DNA of 29,184 nt from CAZGZD01 sp964530005 (GTDB lineage Bacteria > Patescibacteriota > Microgenomatia > UBA1406 > GWC2-37-13): the NCBI GenBank assembly GCA_964530005.1, contig CAZGZD010000012.1:1-29184 (forward strand), in the 5' to 3' direction. A program made the translations under genes and the position numbers. A model generated the notes under the pieces. It had not been told where the DNA came from, ran no database searches, and saw only the letters and a list, made by a program, of their open reading frames with translations. Of this stretch, positions 22,751 to 29,184 are shown one piece after another; the stretch's first letter is position 1, and the number at the start of each line of letters is the position of its first letter.

Positions 22751-22756
22751 AACTAT

Positions 22757-23080
22757 TTAGCGCACTTTTGCTCCGTTTTTGATCGGTTTTTCTGGGTGAA
22801 GAAGTATGATCCCGCCATCGTCATCAATAGCCAGAATCATGCCCTGGCTTATGTGTCCGCGAATTTCGCGGGGCTCAAGATTAAGAAGTACTGGGACCTG
22901 CCTGCCTACAAGCTCTTGTGGATCAGGGTAAAATTCGGCAATACCAGATATTACCTGCCGTGTCTCGTCTCCTACTGAGATAGCCAACTTGAGAAGCTTG
23001 TCGGCATTTTCGACTTTTTCGACCTTCTCTATTGTTCCTATTCTGATATCGAGCTTTGCAAAGTCGTCAAATGTGATCAT
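22757..23080 (-). CDS. Stand-alone tRNA-binding OB-fold protein (MetRS C-terminal/Trbp111 type)
   Basis: A 107-aa single OB-fold protein of the EMAPII-like tRNA-binding domain family, as in the MetRS C-terminus, Trbp111 or CsaA. Signature: FAKLDIRIGTIEKVEKVENA then DKLLKLAISVGDE, RQVISGIAEFY, VLLNLEPREIRGHISQGMIL. Members bind the tRNA elbow as dimers. Its ATG (23080) is only 5 nt after the last base of tRNA-Val (23086), so tRNA 3' processing would leave an almost leaderless mRNA. A neighbouring metG is not in the window, so the binding partner is unknown. It is probably co-transcribed with the two tRNAs. Confidence 0.88.
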   Translation of the reverse strand: MITFDDFAKLDIRIGTIEKVEKVENADKLLKLAISVGDETRQVISGIAEFYPDPQELVGRQVPVLLNLEPREIRGHISQGMILAIDDDGGIILLHPEKPIKNGAKVR

Positions 23081-23085
23081 AAGTG

Positions 23086-23159
23086 TGGCCGCTGAGGGAT
23101 TCGAACCCCCGACATCCCGGATGTAAACCGGACGCTCTAACCAACTGAGCTAAGCGGCC
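23086..23159 (-). tRNA. tRNA-Val (anticodon UAC)
   Basis: Acceptor stem GGCCGCT/AGCGGCC, anticodon arm TCCGG-TTTACAT-CCGGG (anticodon TAC), T arm GGGGGTTCGAATCCCTC. No CCA is encoded after discriminator A (23086), so CCA must be added. Four nt separate it from tRNA-Ile; both share a transcript. Confidence 0.96.
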
Positions 23160-23163
23160 AATG

Positions 23164-23237
23164 TGGGTGTACGTGGACTCGAACCACGGACCTCAGTCTT
23201 ATCAGGACTGCGCTCTAACCAGCTGAGCTATACACCC
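23164..23237 (-). tRNA. tRNA-Ile (anticodon GAU)
   Basis: Acceptor stem GGGTGTA/TACACCC, anticodon arm CAGTC-CTGATAA-GACTG (anticodon GAT), T arm TCCGTGGTTCGAGTCCACG. No encoded CCA. In many bacteria this tRNA lies in the 16S-23S spacer; here it is paired with tRNA-Val, far from the 16S. Confidence 0.96.
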
Positions 23238-23265
23238 TATATTTTGCAGCCTGTAGCAACTTTTT

Positions 23266-23274
23266 ATTATATCA
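23266..23274 (-). promoter_or_regulatory. Extended -10 promoter of the tRNA-Ile/Val unit
   Basis: TGATATAAT on the minus strand (23274-23266) is an extended -10 (TGn plus TATAAT); no good -35 is visible. The expected start is about 20 nt upstream of tRNA-Ile. Confidence 0.6.
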
Positions 23275-23317
23275 CACCTACCCTTTTCTGACTCTTCCCC
23301 TATTTTGGCTTTTGTGA

Positions 23318-23346
23318 TTGTCATAACGCCACTCATGGTTTAAAAT
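23318..23346 (+). promoter_or_regulatory. Promoter of the structured RNA upstream of the MgtE_N/Nramp genes
   Basis: TTGTCA (23318-23323), 17-nt spacer, TAAAAT (23341-23346). The expected transcript start is near 23353, about 163 nt before the ATG at 23516, unusually far for this window. Confidence 0.6.
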
Positions 23347-23352
23347 AAGGTA

Positions 23353-23492
23353 AAGTGGATTCAGAGTAAGTATGATGCGAGTGGAAGTTGGGTCGCTGAG
23401 GTGTTTGTAGCACAATATCTGTCAACAGACAGATAACACATCAACAATTTAACTTCAAAATCTCCAATCACGACTTACACTTCCCTTTTTTT
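23353..23492 (+). ncRNA. Candidate structured RNA (sRNA or attenuator), about 140 nt
   Basis: No ORF of note lies here (only a 12-codon frame at 23372). The RNA can fold as stacked helices: GGAAGT (23383-23388) with ACTTCC (23479-23484), GTCG (23392-23395) with CGAC (23471-23474), GAGGTGTT (23398-23405) with AACACATC (23435-23442, one mismatch), and the perfect hairpin TATCTGTC-AACA-GACAGATA (23416-23435). The closing stem is followed by a 7-T tract (23486-23492), so the 3' end looks like a terminator. An alternative pairing GTAAGT (23366-23371) with ACTTAC (23473-23478) competes with the closing stem, as in a switch. It matches no riboswitch or SRP/6S consensus I know. Independent sRNA or metal-responsive attenuator are both open. 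Confidence 0.45.
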
Positions 23493-23515
23493 ACAAATTA
23501 AAGCATAATAAAAAT

Positions 23516-24727
23516 ATGTTGTACTATGCGGAGATTGTAAATAAACCGGTATATACAGAAGATGGTATCCAGGTCGGCCGGCTTGCTGATTTTATTTTTG
23601 AACAAAAATCAAGACCTCAGATAACAAAGATATCAGTCCGAAGAAGTAAGGGCGCGATTGTCATTGTGCCTATCGAGTATCTGATAAAAGCGAATGGGCG
23701 AATAACTATAAAAAAGGGATTTACAGCAGATATTCAGAGTGAAGATGAATTATCTATTGGACGCAATCTCCTCAACAAGCAGATTATCGATATTAAAGGA
23801 AGCAAACTTGTACGAGTAAATGATGTCCTCATTCAAGATAAAAATGGCCTTTATATAGCTGGTGTTGATATTACTATTTGGGGCATATTGCGCTGGCTGA
23901 AGATTGAGGATATGATTTTGAGCCTCCTGGGTTGGTTCCGTGTGCGGGTGGTTCCTGAGAGTTTGTCGTGGACAGATGTGCAGCAACTTGAGCTTGAAGG
24001 AGGAAAGATAATTCTTAAAAAAGAAGAGGAAAAGCTGGAGAAGATTCACCCAGCTGATCTTGCAGATTATCTTGAGCAGACTTCAATTGCCAATGTTGAT
24101 AAGCTTCTGGATGAGTTGGATGAAGAATTCTCAGCAGAGATCATCGATAATCTCAAACACACATATCAGAAAGCCGTATTTGATAAATTTAGCCTCAAAA
24201 AAGCGGCGCAGATCATCTTCTATCTTGATCCAGATGAGGCCGTTGATATCCTTCTTGCAATCAAAAAGCCCAAAAGAACGCGAATCCTCCAGCTTCTTGA
24301 CCCTGAAAAGCGAACCGAGCTTGAATATCTACTCTCTCTCTCAAAGACGCCAATAGGCGAACTACTCACCTCTGAGTATATATCAGTGACAACTGCGGAT
24401 AAGGCGCATACAGCAACTACTAAGATAAAGCACGAGACAGATGATTTTTCCTATCTTGAGTATGTGTACGTCGTGAATAACAAGAATCAACTTGTGGGTG
24501 TTTTTAATCTGCACGAACTGCTACTTCAAAAGCCAGAGGTACCTGTTTACAAATTCATGCTCCCTAATGTTATCTCAGTCACTCTCACAACTCCCAAAGA
24601 ACTCGTAGCCAAAAAGCTACTCAAATACAAGCTTACTGCCCTCCCCGTTGTGGATGCTAAGCGCCGAATTCTGGGGATTGTGACATTTGATGATGTCACT
24701 GAAGGATTGTTTGATCAATTAAATTAA
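23516..24727 (+). CDS. PRC-barrel / MgtE_N / CBS protein (Mg2+-sensing partner)
   Basis: A 403-aa soluble protein with the cytosolic domains of an MgtE magnesium channel but no channel part. Residues 1-150 hold PRC-barrel-like repeats (VGRLADFIFEQKSRPQITKI, VNDVLIQDKNGLYIAGVDI), 178-285 the MgtE N superhelical domain (HPADLADYLEQTS, LDEEFSAEIIDNL, FYLDPDEAVDILLAI), and about 290-400 two CBS repeats (TSEYISVTTADKAHTATTKI, LPNVISVTLTTPKELVAKKL). The gene lies 7 nt before the Nramp-type transporter gene, so it probably gates or senses Mg2+ for it; that is inference. CATAAT at 23504-23509 lies 6 nt before the ATG, besides the promoter at 23318. Confidence 0.85.
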   Translation: MLYYAEIVNKPVYTEDGIQVGRLADFIFEQKSRPQITKISVRRSKGAIVIVPIEYLIKANGRITIKKGFTADIQSEDELSIGRNLLNKQIIDIKGSKLVRVNDVLIQDKNGLYIAGVDITIWGILRWLKIEDMILSLLGWFRVRVVPESLSWTDVQQLELEGGKIILKKEEEKLEKIHPADLADYLEQTSIANVDKLLDELDEEFSAEIIDNLKHTYQKAVFDKFSLKKAAQIIFYLDPDEAVDILLAIKKPKRTRILQLLDPEKRTELEYLLSLSKTPIGELLTSEYISVTTADKAHTATTKIKHETDDFSYLEYVYVVNNKNQLVGVFNLHELLLQKPEVPVYKFMLPNVISVTLTTPKELVAKKLLKYKLTALPVVDAKRRILGIVTFDDVTEGLFDQLN

Positions 24728-24734
24728 GATATTT

Positions 24735-25982
24735 ATGTTTGCTCGTCTAAAGCGAAAGCTTCTACTTTTTCTTGCTGTCTTGGGGCCATCCACAATTGCC
24801 ACTATGGCTGGCAACGATGCGGCTGGTGTGATCACATATTCTCTCTCTGGTGCCAATTTAGGATATGGAATTCTTTTTATACTGCCGCTTCTTACCATTC
24901 TTTATTCAATCACGCAGGAAATTGGATCCCGTATTGCTGTGGTGACGGGAAAAGGCTTGGGCGATCTTATCCGAGAGCGATTTGGTATACGCACTGCTCT
25001 TCTTGTCTTTTCGCTTCTTATGATCGCCAATTTTGGATCAATCCTGACGAATGTATCAGCGCTCAAGGCCACGAGTATCTTACTTGGAGTGCACCCCTCA
25101 ATATTTGTATTTGGGGCGATAACCTGCGCTTTTCTACTTGTTGTTTTTACTGATTATCAGAAGAGTCAGAAGATATTTTTTGCTGGAATTCTTCTATATT
25201 TTTGTTATATATTTGCAGCCATTAAAGGCCAGCCTCATTGGAACGAGGCTATGTCATCTTTGCTGATTCCTCCTCAATCTTTTTTCTCAACTCATTATTT
25301 ACTTATTGCCATTGCTGTTGTGGGTACGACGATTACGCCGTGGGGACAATTCTTCGTCCAGAGTTATATGAAAGACAAGAACCTCTCAACAGATATCCTG
25401 CCATATGCCCGAGTTGAGGCTTTTTTTGGCGCCTCAATATCTAATATTTTTAGTTTTTTTATCATTGTCGCAACGGCTGCGNNNNNNNNNNCACTCTTTG
25501 TTCATGGTATCCCTCTTTTATCTGGCGAGCAGGCAGCTATCGCAATTCGTCCTTTTGCTGGCGAATTCTCGGCAGTACTTTTTAGTTTTGGATTGCTGAA
25601 TGCGGCAATTATTGGAATGATTATAATCTCACTTTCATCAGCGTATGTATTTTCTGAGTTTTTTGGATTTGAAGGCACATTGGACGCGCCTTATACAAAA
25701 AGTCGCACATTCTATACAATCTTTTTACTCAATCTGCTCGTTGCTGGAATTCTTGTAATGAGTCCAAAGGTATCGCTTTTCAAAATAGTGCTCTATACTC
25801 AGTCCCTCAACGCACTGCTTCTGCCAGTCGTATTCTATTTCCTGCTTAAGATCACGAACGATCGAGAGCTTATGGGGCGCCACGTAAATAGCAAATGGTA
25901 TAATGGAATCGTGACTCTCGCCTCTATATTTATTATTCTGGCGGCCATTGTCGCGACTATTACTTCATTTATACACGTATGA
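24735..25982 (+). CDS. Nramp-family divalent metal transporter (Mg2+-type likely)
   Basis: A 415-aa integral membrane protein with about 11 hydrophobic helices. The family is Nramp: LGPSTIATMAGNDAAGVITY in helix 1 and ITPWGQFFVQSYMKDK in helix 6. Helix 1 lacks the DPGN metal motif of Mn/Fe importers (GNDAAG is found instead), as in Nramp-related Mg2+ transporters. With the MgtE_N/CBS protein upstream, Mg2+ is the most likely substrate. Ten N at 25482-25491 hide 3-4 residues around residue 250-253; the frame is kept across. The stop overlaps the next start (ATGA at 25979-25982), so the genes are coupled. Confidence 0.85.
   Translation: MFARLKRKLLLFLAVLGPSTIATMAGNDAAGVITYSLSGANLGYGILFILPLLTILYSITQEIGSRIAVVTGKGLGDLIRERFGIRTALLVFSLLMIANFGSILTNVSALKATSILLGVHPSIFVFGAITCAFLLVVFTDYQKSQKIFFAGILLYFCYIFAAIKGQPHWNEAMSSLLIPPQSFFSTHYLLIAIAVVGTTITPWGQFFVQSYMKDKNLSTDILPYARVEAFFGASISNIFSFFIIVATAAXXXXLFVHGIPLLSGEQAAIAIRPFAGEFSAVLFSFGLLNAAIIGMIIISLSSAYVFSEFFGFEGTLDAPYTKSRTFYTIFLLNLLVAGILVMSPKVSLFKIVLYTQSLNALLLPVVFYFLLKITNDRELMGRHVNSKWYNGIVTLASIFIILAAIVATITSFIHV
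25482..25491. other. Assembly gap of 10 N
   Basis: Ten undetermined bases inside the Nramp-type gene. The reading frame is continuous on both sides, so the estimated gap size is compatible with the real sequence. It shows a scaffolded assembly. Confidence 0.99.
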
Positions 25983-26803
25983 AAAAGCTTATTGTGATTG
26001 CGGATTGGGCAGATGACAGATTGGCCAGGCAGGAGTATAGATCAGCCACAGAAGGAAATCTAAAAGATCCAAGCTTTCCAAATATCACCTATGTCTCCTC
26101 TACTCCATCAACTATACATACTGGATTTATCACAGCTCAGATAGTGGAGGTTGAGGAAGCTCTTGGACGTCCTCATGATACGATAATATTTCAAAATACA
26201 GACCCCCGCTTGCAGACCGAGACACATGTTGAGAGAAGCCAAGGGGCTGAATTTGCAGTGCTTAGACTTAAATCTGGAATCTTGCTGTGCGGACCAAATG
26301 CAGGTTATGATTTTTCGTTTATTCGGCACAAGATTGAACGTGCATATATCTATCGAGGTATGAATGCTGGAAGCCAGTTCCGCTCCCGTGATTTATATTC
26401 TCGTGTGTGCGCGCATCTTATGGACAATATGCAAGACGAGCTTGAGCTTGAAGATGTGGGTGCAGCAGCCATACCTCAGCTTACTGGCTACCACGTCGGA
26501 CATATAGATAGCTATGGCAATATTAAGACGACCATTCGGCAATCTGATCTCAAGGGTAAATACGAACTGGGAGACGATATACACATTCGTCTCAACGGAA
26601 TTGATAAGAAGGCTAAGTATGTGTCCAATCTCTTTGGAGGTGAGATTGGAGAGCTTGTCATATATCCAGGATCTTCTGGTGCCAAGGATGATCTATTCCT
26701 TGAGGTCTCCATCTGGCGGCATTTTGACGACCATGTCTTTGGTACTGGTCAGCATGAGTTCAACAACCCGAGGCCTGGTATGCAGATTGAGATTACAGGC
26801 TAA
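25979..26803 (+). CDS. SAM hydroxide adenosyltransferase-like (DUF62) protein, divergent
   Basis: A 274-aa protein resembling the SAM-hydroxide adenosyltransferase/fluorinase family, which splits SAM with water to adenosine and methionine. Family landmarks can be traced: IADWADD for TDFGxxD (residues 7-13), FQNTDPR for VVDPGVG, CGPNAGYDFSFI for GPDNG, FRSRDLYSRVCAHL for FHGRDIFAPVAAHL, and GHIDSYGNIKTTI for the C-terminal domain. The Arg of the DPGVGTxRR motif, catalytic in studied members, is replaced (DPRLQTETH), so activity is uncertain. Translation is coupled to the Nramp gene. The link between SAM turnover and metal transport is unknown. Confidence 0.65.
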   Translation: MKKLIVIADWADDRLARQEYRSATEGNLKDPSFPNITYVSSTPSTIHTGFITAQIVEVEEALGRPHDTIIFQNTDPRLQTETHVERSQGAEFAVLRLKSGILLCGPNAGYDFSFIRHKIERAYIYRGMNAGSQFRSRDLYSRVCAHLMDNMQDELELEDVGAAAIPQLTGYHVGHIDSYGNIKTTIRQSDLKGKYELGDDIHIRLNGIDKKAKYVSNLFGGEIGELVIYPGSSGAKDDLFLEVSIWRHFDDHVFGTGQHEFNNPRPGMQIEITG

Positions 26804-26819
26804 ACTACGTCTTGCAAAC

Positions 26820-26847
26820 TTGCATTCATGCACGCTTCTGCTATAAT
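26820..26847 (+). promoter_or_regulatory. Promoter of the alpha/beta hydrolase gene
   Basis: TTGCAT (26820-26825), 16-nt spacer, TATAAT (26842-26847) preceded by TGC (extended -10). It ends 9 nt before the ATG at 26857, a short or absent leader, and argues against the longer frame from 26812. Confidence 0.65.
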
Positions 26848-26856
26848 TTTATCACT

Positions 26857-28119
26857 ATGGGCCATATTAGAGCTGAAGGCGGATTTTTTGCTGGTGCGAC
26901 TGGATTTTTAACCAGGTATGCTGAGGTACATACCGCCTTGCATCCTCTTCCATCCCCGCATATTGAAAGTCGAACGACTCCTGAGGGTATTGGATATCGA
27001 TTACTCAGTTCTGAAAATGAGCTGTCTGATGCCAAGCGTATACTGATTTTATTTGACCCTGGATTTGGCGGTACTCCGGCCACGTATGAACCTCTTCTTC
27101 GAAAGTTGATGGGTAAAATTGAAGCGGGAGGTGGACTAAATCGCGGTGGAGAGATATATTCGCCACATATTGCGATTGTGCACCATTTGCGAGATGCGTG
27201 GATAGCAAGAGATGATATAGGCGGAGTCCCTGACGACTCTATCACGCAAAGAGCGATTGAGTCTCTCAGCGTTCTTGAAGATTATATCGCACAAAGCGAA
27301 GAGAGAGTTGCGGATGTGGTATTGGCTGGACACTCACTTGGTGGACCAACTTCAATACGACTTGCCTCTATCTTAAACAAAAATAAGGTAGCGCTTGGAC
27401 TTGAGGATTTGAAAAACATTAGCCTACTGCCATATGCCCCTGGTGGATTTCGTGATGATGAGCATTTTCCACGTGCATATGTAGAGCTCCTGCACGGAAT
27501 TTTTGTGATGACTCCGCGAGATGTGTCTGATGCACGACGAGAGCAATTTGGTCATTTATCGAGGATAGGACGGATTCGAGCAGGATTGGGACAGACCATA
27601 TTGGAACGCCAACAAGCAATAGAACTACTTAAATATCTCGGATGGGACAAAAGCCCTCATAAGATAAAAAGATCCTTGAAGGAGGGATGGGATATGACGG
27701 GTACTGATTTATTGGCTGAAGTGGCAATGCTTGTATCAGAAGGTGTATCTTTGCCTTTGATAATTACACAGGACGATGATGGTCTATTTGGAACAGCAGA
27801 AGTAATAAAGACACTGTCTAAACCTAAGTCTCATTATCATGGGAGAAAACGAGATGCAGCCAAAGCTCTTTTGCCCGCTTTAAGAGCTGGGTCAGAATCA
27901 GATGGATGGAAAAGCGCTTTATTGAACTCATCAGCAGTTGGTTTGCTGGGTTGGTTGAGCTTGAGAGATAGAGGTGAGCGAGATCCAGATACTATTTCTG
28001 GGATAATGGCACTTCAGGATAAGGTAGTTGGGATGCCAGGTGGGCATAGCTATGGCGCATTTGTTCCAAGCGGTGAGGATTTATTTGTTGGTCTTTTGCT
28101 TGAAGCTCTAAATCAATGA
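26857..28119 (+). CDS. Alpha/beta hydrolase family protein
   Basis: A 420-aa serine hydrolase started at ATG 26857 (MGHIRAEGGF). The nucleophile elbow VLAGHSLGGP (Ser160) and the oxyanion strand ILILFDPGFGGTP (62-74) are clear; a likely acid is in IITQDDDGLFG (about 302-312) and the His in MPGGHSYGAF near the C-terminus. It is cytosolic, with no signal peptide. Between the elbow and the acid lies a large cap domain (about 175-300) rich in charged residues. Substrate unknown (lipid, peptide or ester). The extended -10 directly upstream supports the start. It ends with TGA. Confidence 0.8.
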   Translation: MGHIRAEGGFFAGATGFLTRYAEVHTALHPLPSPHIESRTTPEGIGYRLLSSENELSDAKRILILFDPGFGGTPATYEPLLRKLMGKIEAGGGLNRGGEIYSPHIAIVHHLRDAWIARDDIGGVPDDSITQRAIESLSVLEDYIAQSEERVADVVLAGHSLGGPTSIRLASILNKNKVALGLEDLKNISLLPYAPGGFRDDEHFPRAYVELLHGIFVMTPRDVSDARREQFGHLSRIGRIRAGLGQTILERQQAIELLKYLGWDKSPHKIKRSLKEGWDMTGTDLLAEVAMLVSEGVSLPLIITQDDDGLFGTAEVIKTLSKPKSHYHGRKRDAAKALLPALRAGSESDGWKSALLNSSAVGLLGWLSLRDRGERDPDTISGIMALQDKVVGMPGGHSYGAFVPSGEDLFVGLLLEALNQ

Positions 28120-28143
28120 GATATACTTTATGTTTACCAACAA

Positions 28144-28518
28144 ATGTTTAAAAAGCTCAAGGATATAAATAGTCAGTCGTATTTTACCGAGACGAATCCT
28201 CTATTTAAGCTCTTACTCATCTTTATTCGTGGCGATATTTTTATACTGCTTCCTTTGGTATTTTTTTTAGCAATATCAGTCTTCATAAATGCCAAATTTG
28301 GAATAGCGATGATTGGTATTTACATTACACTGCGCTATTTGGGGGAAATGATCTACTGGATCCACCAACAGTTTGGGCCTAAAAAATACCGGCCATACGA
28401 CTGGGGATTTAATAATCTGAACAATGAAGCCATCTACATTCTTTATCAGACATTTTCTCTGGCAATGTGTGTCGTTGGAGCCTCTCTTATTTTTTATGCA
28501 GTTTTGTATATATCGTAG
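28144..28518 (+). CDS. Small membrane protein, unknown function
   Basis: A 124-aa protein with three probable membrane helices: LLLIFIRGDIFILLPLVFFL (about 24-43) running on to AISVFINA, IAMIGIYITLRYLGEMIYWI (about 54-73), and LAMCVVGASLIFYAVLYI near the C-terminus. Between them is a polar loop with HQQFGPKKYRPYDWGFNNLN. I do not recognise the family. It follows the hydrolase gene by 24 nt, with TATACT at 28122-28127. The 16S rRNA is convergent with it. Confidence 0.75.
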   Translation: MFKKLKDINSQSYFTETNPLFKLLLIFIRGDIFILLPLVFFLAISVFINAKFGIAMIGIYITLRYLGEMIYWIHQQFGPKKYRPYDWGFNNLNNEAIYILYQTFSLAMCVVGASLIFYAVLYIS

Positions 28519-28579
28519 TTCTTTTCTGTCTTTGCCTTTCTCCTTGGATAGGTTTATTTCAGTTTGTCTTTAGCGAAAT

Positions 28580-28640
28580 AATCGGGTTAGGACCGATTCA
28601 CCCTTATCAAGGGGTGAGTTTGTTCACATAAATTGTGAAC
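28580..28640. repeat. Three tandem hairpins between the 16S and the convergent gene
   Basis: The 210-nt gap between 28518 and 28728 holds no gene. In it lie three adjacent inverted repeats: AATCGG/CCGATT (28580-28598), CACCCTT/AA(G)GGGTG (28599-28616) and GTTCACA-TAAAT-TGTGAAC (28622-28640, perfect 7 bp). A fourth, ATATGC/GCATAT with inner GCAT/ATGC (about 28690-28714), is next to the 16S end. None is followed by a clear T tract. They may direct 16S 3' processing or protect the transcript ends. Confidence 0.6.
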
Positions 28641-28727
28641 GTGCCTCCATCTGCTTTTCAAGGCTTCAGGCAGGACTTCGTAATTTTGGATATGCACGCA
28701 TAAATGCCGCATATACAAAAAAAATAG

Positions 28728-29184
28728 AAAGGAGGTGATCCATCCGCTCCTTCCAGAACGGATACCTTGTTACGACTTAACCCCCATCGCCAAGAAAATC
28801 CTCTTCCGCCAAAATGGCAGTATTCAAATTCTCCCGACTTTGTTGGCTTGACGGGCGGTGTGTGCAAGAGGCAAGAACGTATTCACCGCGGCATAGCTGA
28901 TCCGCGATTACTACCAATTCCGAGTTCATGAGGTCGGGTTTCAGACCTCAATCCCAACTGAGAATAGTTTTATGGGATTCGCTCACTCTTGCGAGTTGGC
29001 AAGGCCCATTGTACTATCCATTGTAACATGTGTGTGGCCCAAGGCATAAGGACCATGCTGACTTGACGTCTGCCCCTCCTTCCTCCCCCGCTAAAGCGGG
29101 AGCAGTCTCTAGTGACATTTTTAACACTAGATGGGGGTTGCGTTCGTTGTCCCACTTAAGGGCACTCCTCACGGAACGAACTGA
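28728..29184 (-). rRNA. rrs: 16S ribosomal RNA, 3' part (cut by window edge)
   Basis: Minus-strand 16S from around E. coli position 1070 to the 3' end. Conserved blocks: AACGAACGCAACCC, GACGTCAAGTCAGCATGG, CACACACATGTTACAATGG, GGTAGTAATCGCGGATCAGC, ACACACCGCCCGTCA, AAGTCGTAACAAGGTA and the end GGATCACCTCC. The last carries the anti-Shine-Dalgarno CACCTCC (28737-28731). The helix-44 region is short. Several substitutions (GGGACAACGAACGC, TTGCACACACC) point to a CPR lineage. No 23S, 5S or spacer tRNA follows within 28 kb, so the rRNA genes are unlinked or the 23S is elsewhere. Confidence 0.97.

Noticed and set aside
23372..23410. 12-codon frame starting ATGATG inside the candidate RNA
   Set aside because: No Shine-Dalgarno, no composition signal, and it lies within paired RNA; likely chance.
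25482..25491. Possible frameshift or gene break in the Nramp-type gene
   Set aside because: The reading frame is continuous across the ten N and both halves belong to one family.
26812..26856. Upstream extension of the hydrolase frame
   Set aside because: It runs through the extended -10 TGCTATAAT; the ATG at 26857 fits the leaderless pattern.
1..29184. CRISPR array, insertion sequence, prophage or integron
   Set aside because: No regular direct repeats with spacers, no transposase, integrase or phage structural genes were seen. The Cas4-like nuclease alone is not enough.
1..29184. Alternative genetic code (UGA as Gly)
   Set aside because: TGA ends the Nramp-type gene (25980-25982) and the hydrolase gene (28117-28119), and the conserved proteins have no in-frame TGA.

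Overview
The window looks like a scaffold from an uncultivated Patescibacteria (CPR) genome. The evidence is a set of compact, mostly single-copy housekeeping genes, a divergent 16S rRNA 3' end, a short single-module EF-Ts, a tau-less DnaX, charged coiled-coil proteins of unknown function, and a 10-N assembly gap at 25482-25491. Some 16S segments (for example GGGACAACGAACGCAACCC on the minus strand near 29130) remind me of Microgenomates, but I cannot place the phylum firmly. TGA is used as a stop (e.g. 28117-28119), so the code-25 lineages (Gracilibacteria/Absconditabacteria) are unlikely.

Layout. 1-1223 (minus): cysS 5' end, tRNA-Pro(CGG), a charged coiled-coil protein, a MIP18/DUF59 protein. 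1304-3645 (plus): RNase J and recR. 3642-18443 (minus): a long co-directional block holding an unknown gene, a hidden 23-codon Cys-rich peptide gene, prs, ybaB-type, dnaX, a degenerate ybeY, rpsU (59 codons), a DHH-type phosphoesterase, proS, two tandem CMP-kinase-like genes, rseP, frr, tsf, rpsB, galU, an anchored Ig-like protein, tmk, and a membrane-anchored Hsp100 ATPase. 18497-19488 (plus): a 12-codon Lys-rich peptide gene with its own promoter and terminator, then truB. 19485-23237 (minus): unknown gene, membrane-anchored DUF4185-like protein, Cas4-like nuclease, YjbQ, pyrimidine-dimer-glycosylase-like protein, tRNA-binding protein, tRNA-Val(UAC), tRNA-Ile(GAU). 23318-28518 (plus): a candidate structured RNA, a PRC/MgtE_N/CBS protein with an Nramp-type transporter and a SAM-hydroxide-adenosyltransferase-like gene, an alpha/beta hydrolase, a small membrane protein. 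28728-29184 (minus): 16S rRNA 3' part, not followed by 23S.

The genes are mainly translation (rpsB, tsf, frr, rpsU, proS, cysS, truB, tRNAs, 16S), replication/repair (dnaX, recR, nuclease, glycosylase), nucleotide supply (prs, tmk, CMP kinases), envelope/proteostasis (rseP, Hsp100, galU) and metal transport.

Two signals stand out. First, many genes have a -10-like hexamer (TATAAT, TACAAT, TATACT) ending only 5-11 nt before the start codon, which implies leaderless mRNAs; rpsU and the Lys-rich peptide instead carry strong Shine-Dalgarno sequences matching the anti-SD in the 16S. Second, genes and RNAs too small for ordinary gene calling are present: a metallothionein-like peptide (4241-4312), a poly-lysine peptide (18603-18641) and a structured RNA ending in a T-tract (about 23353-23492). 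The first two have a near-consensus promoter and a terminator of their own.
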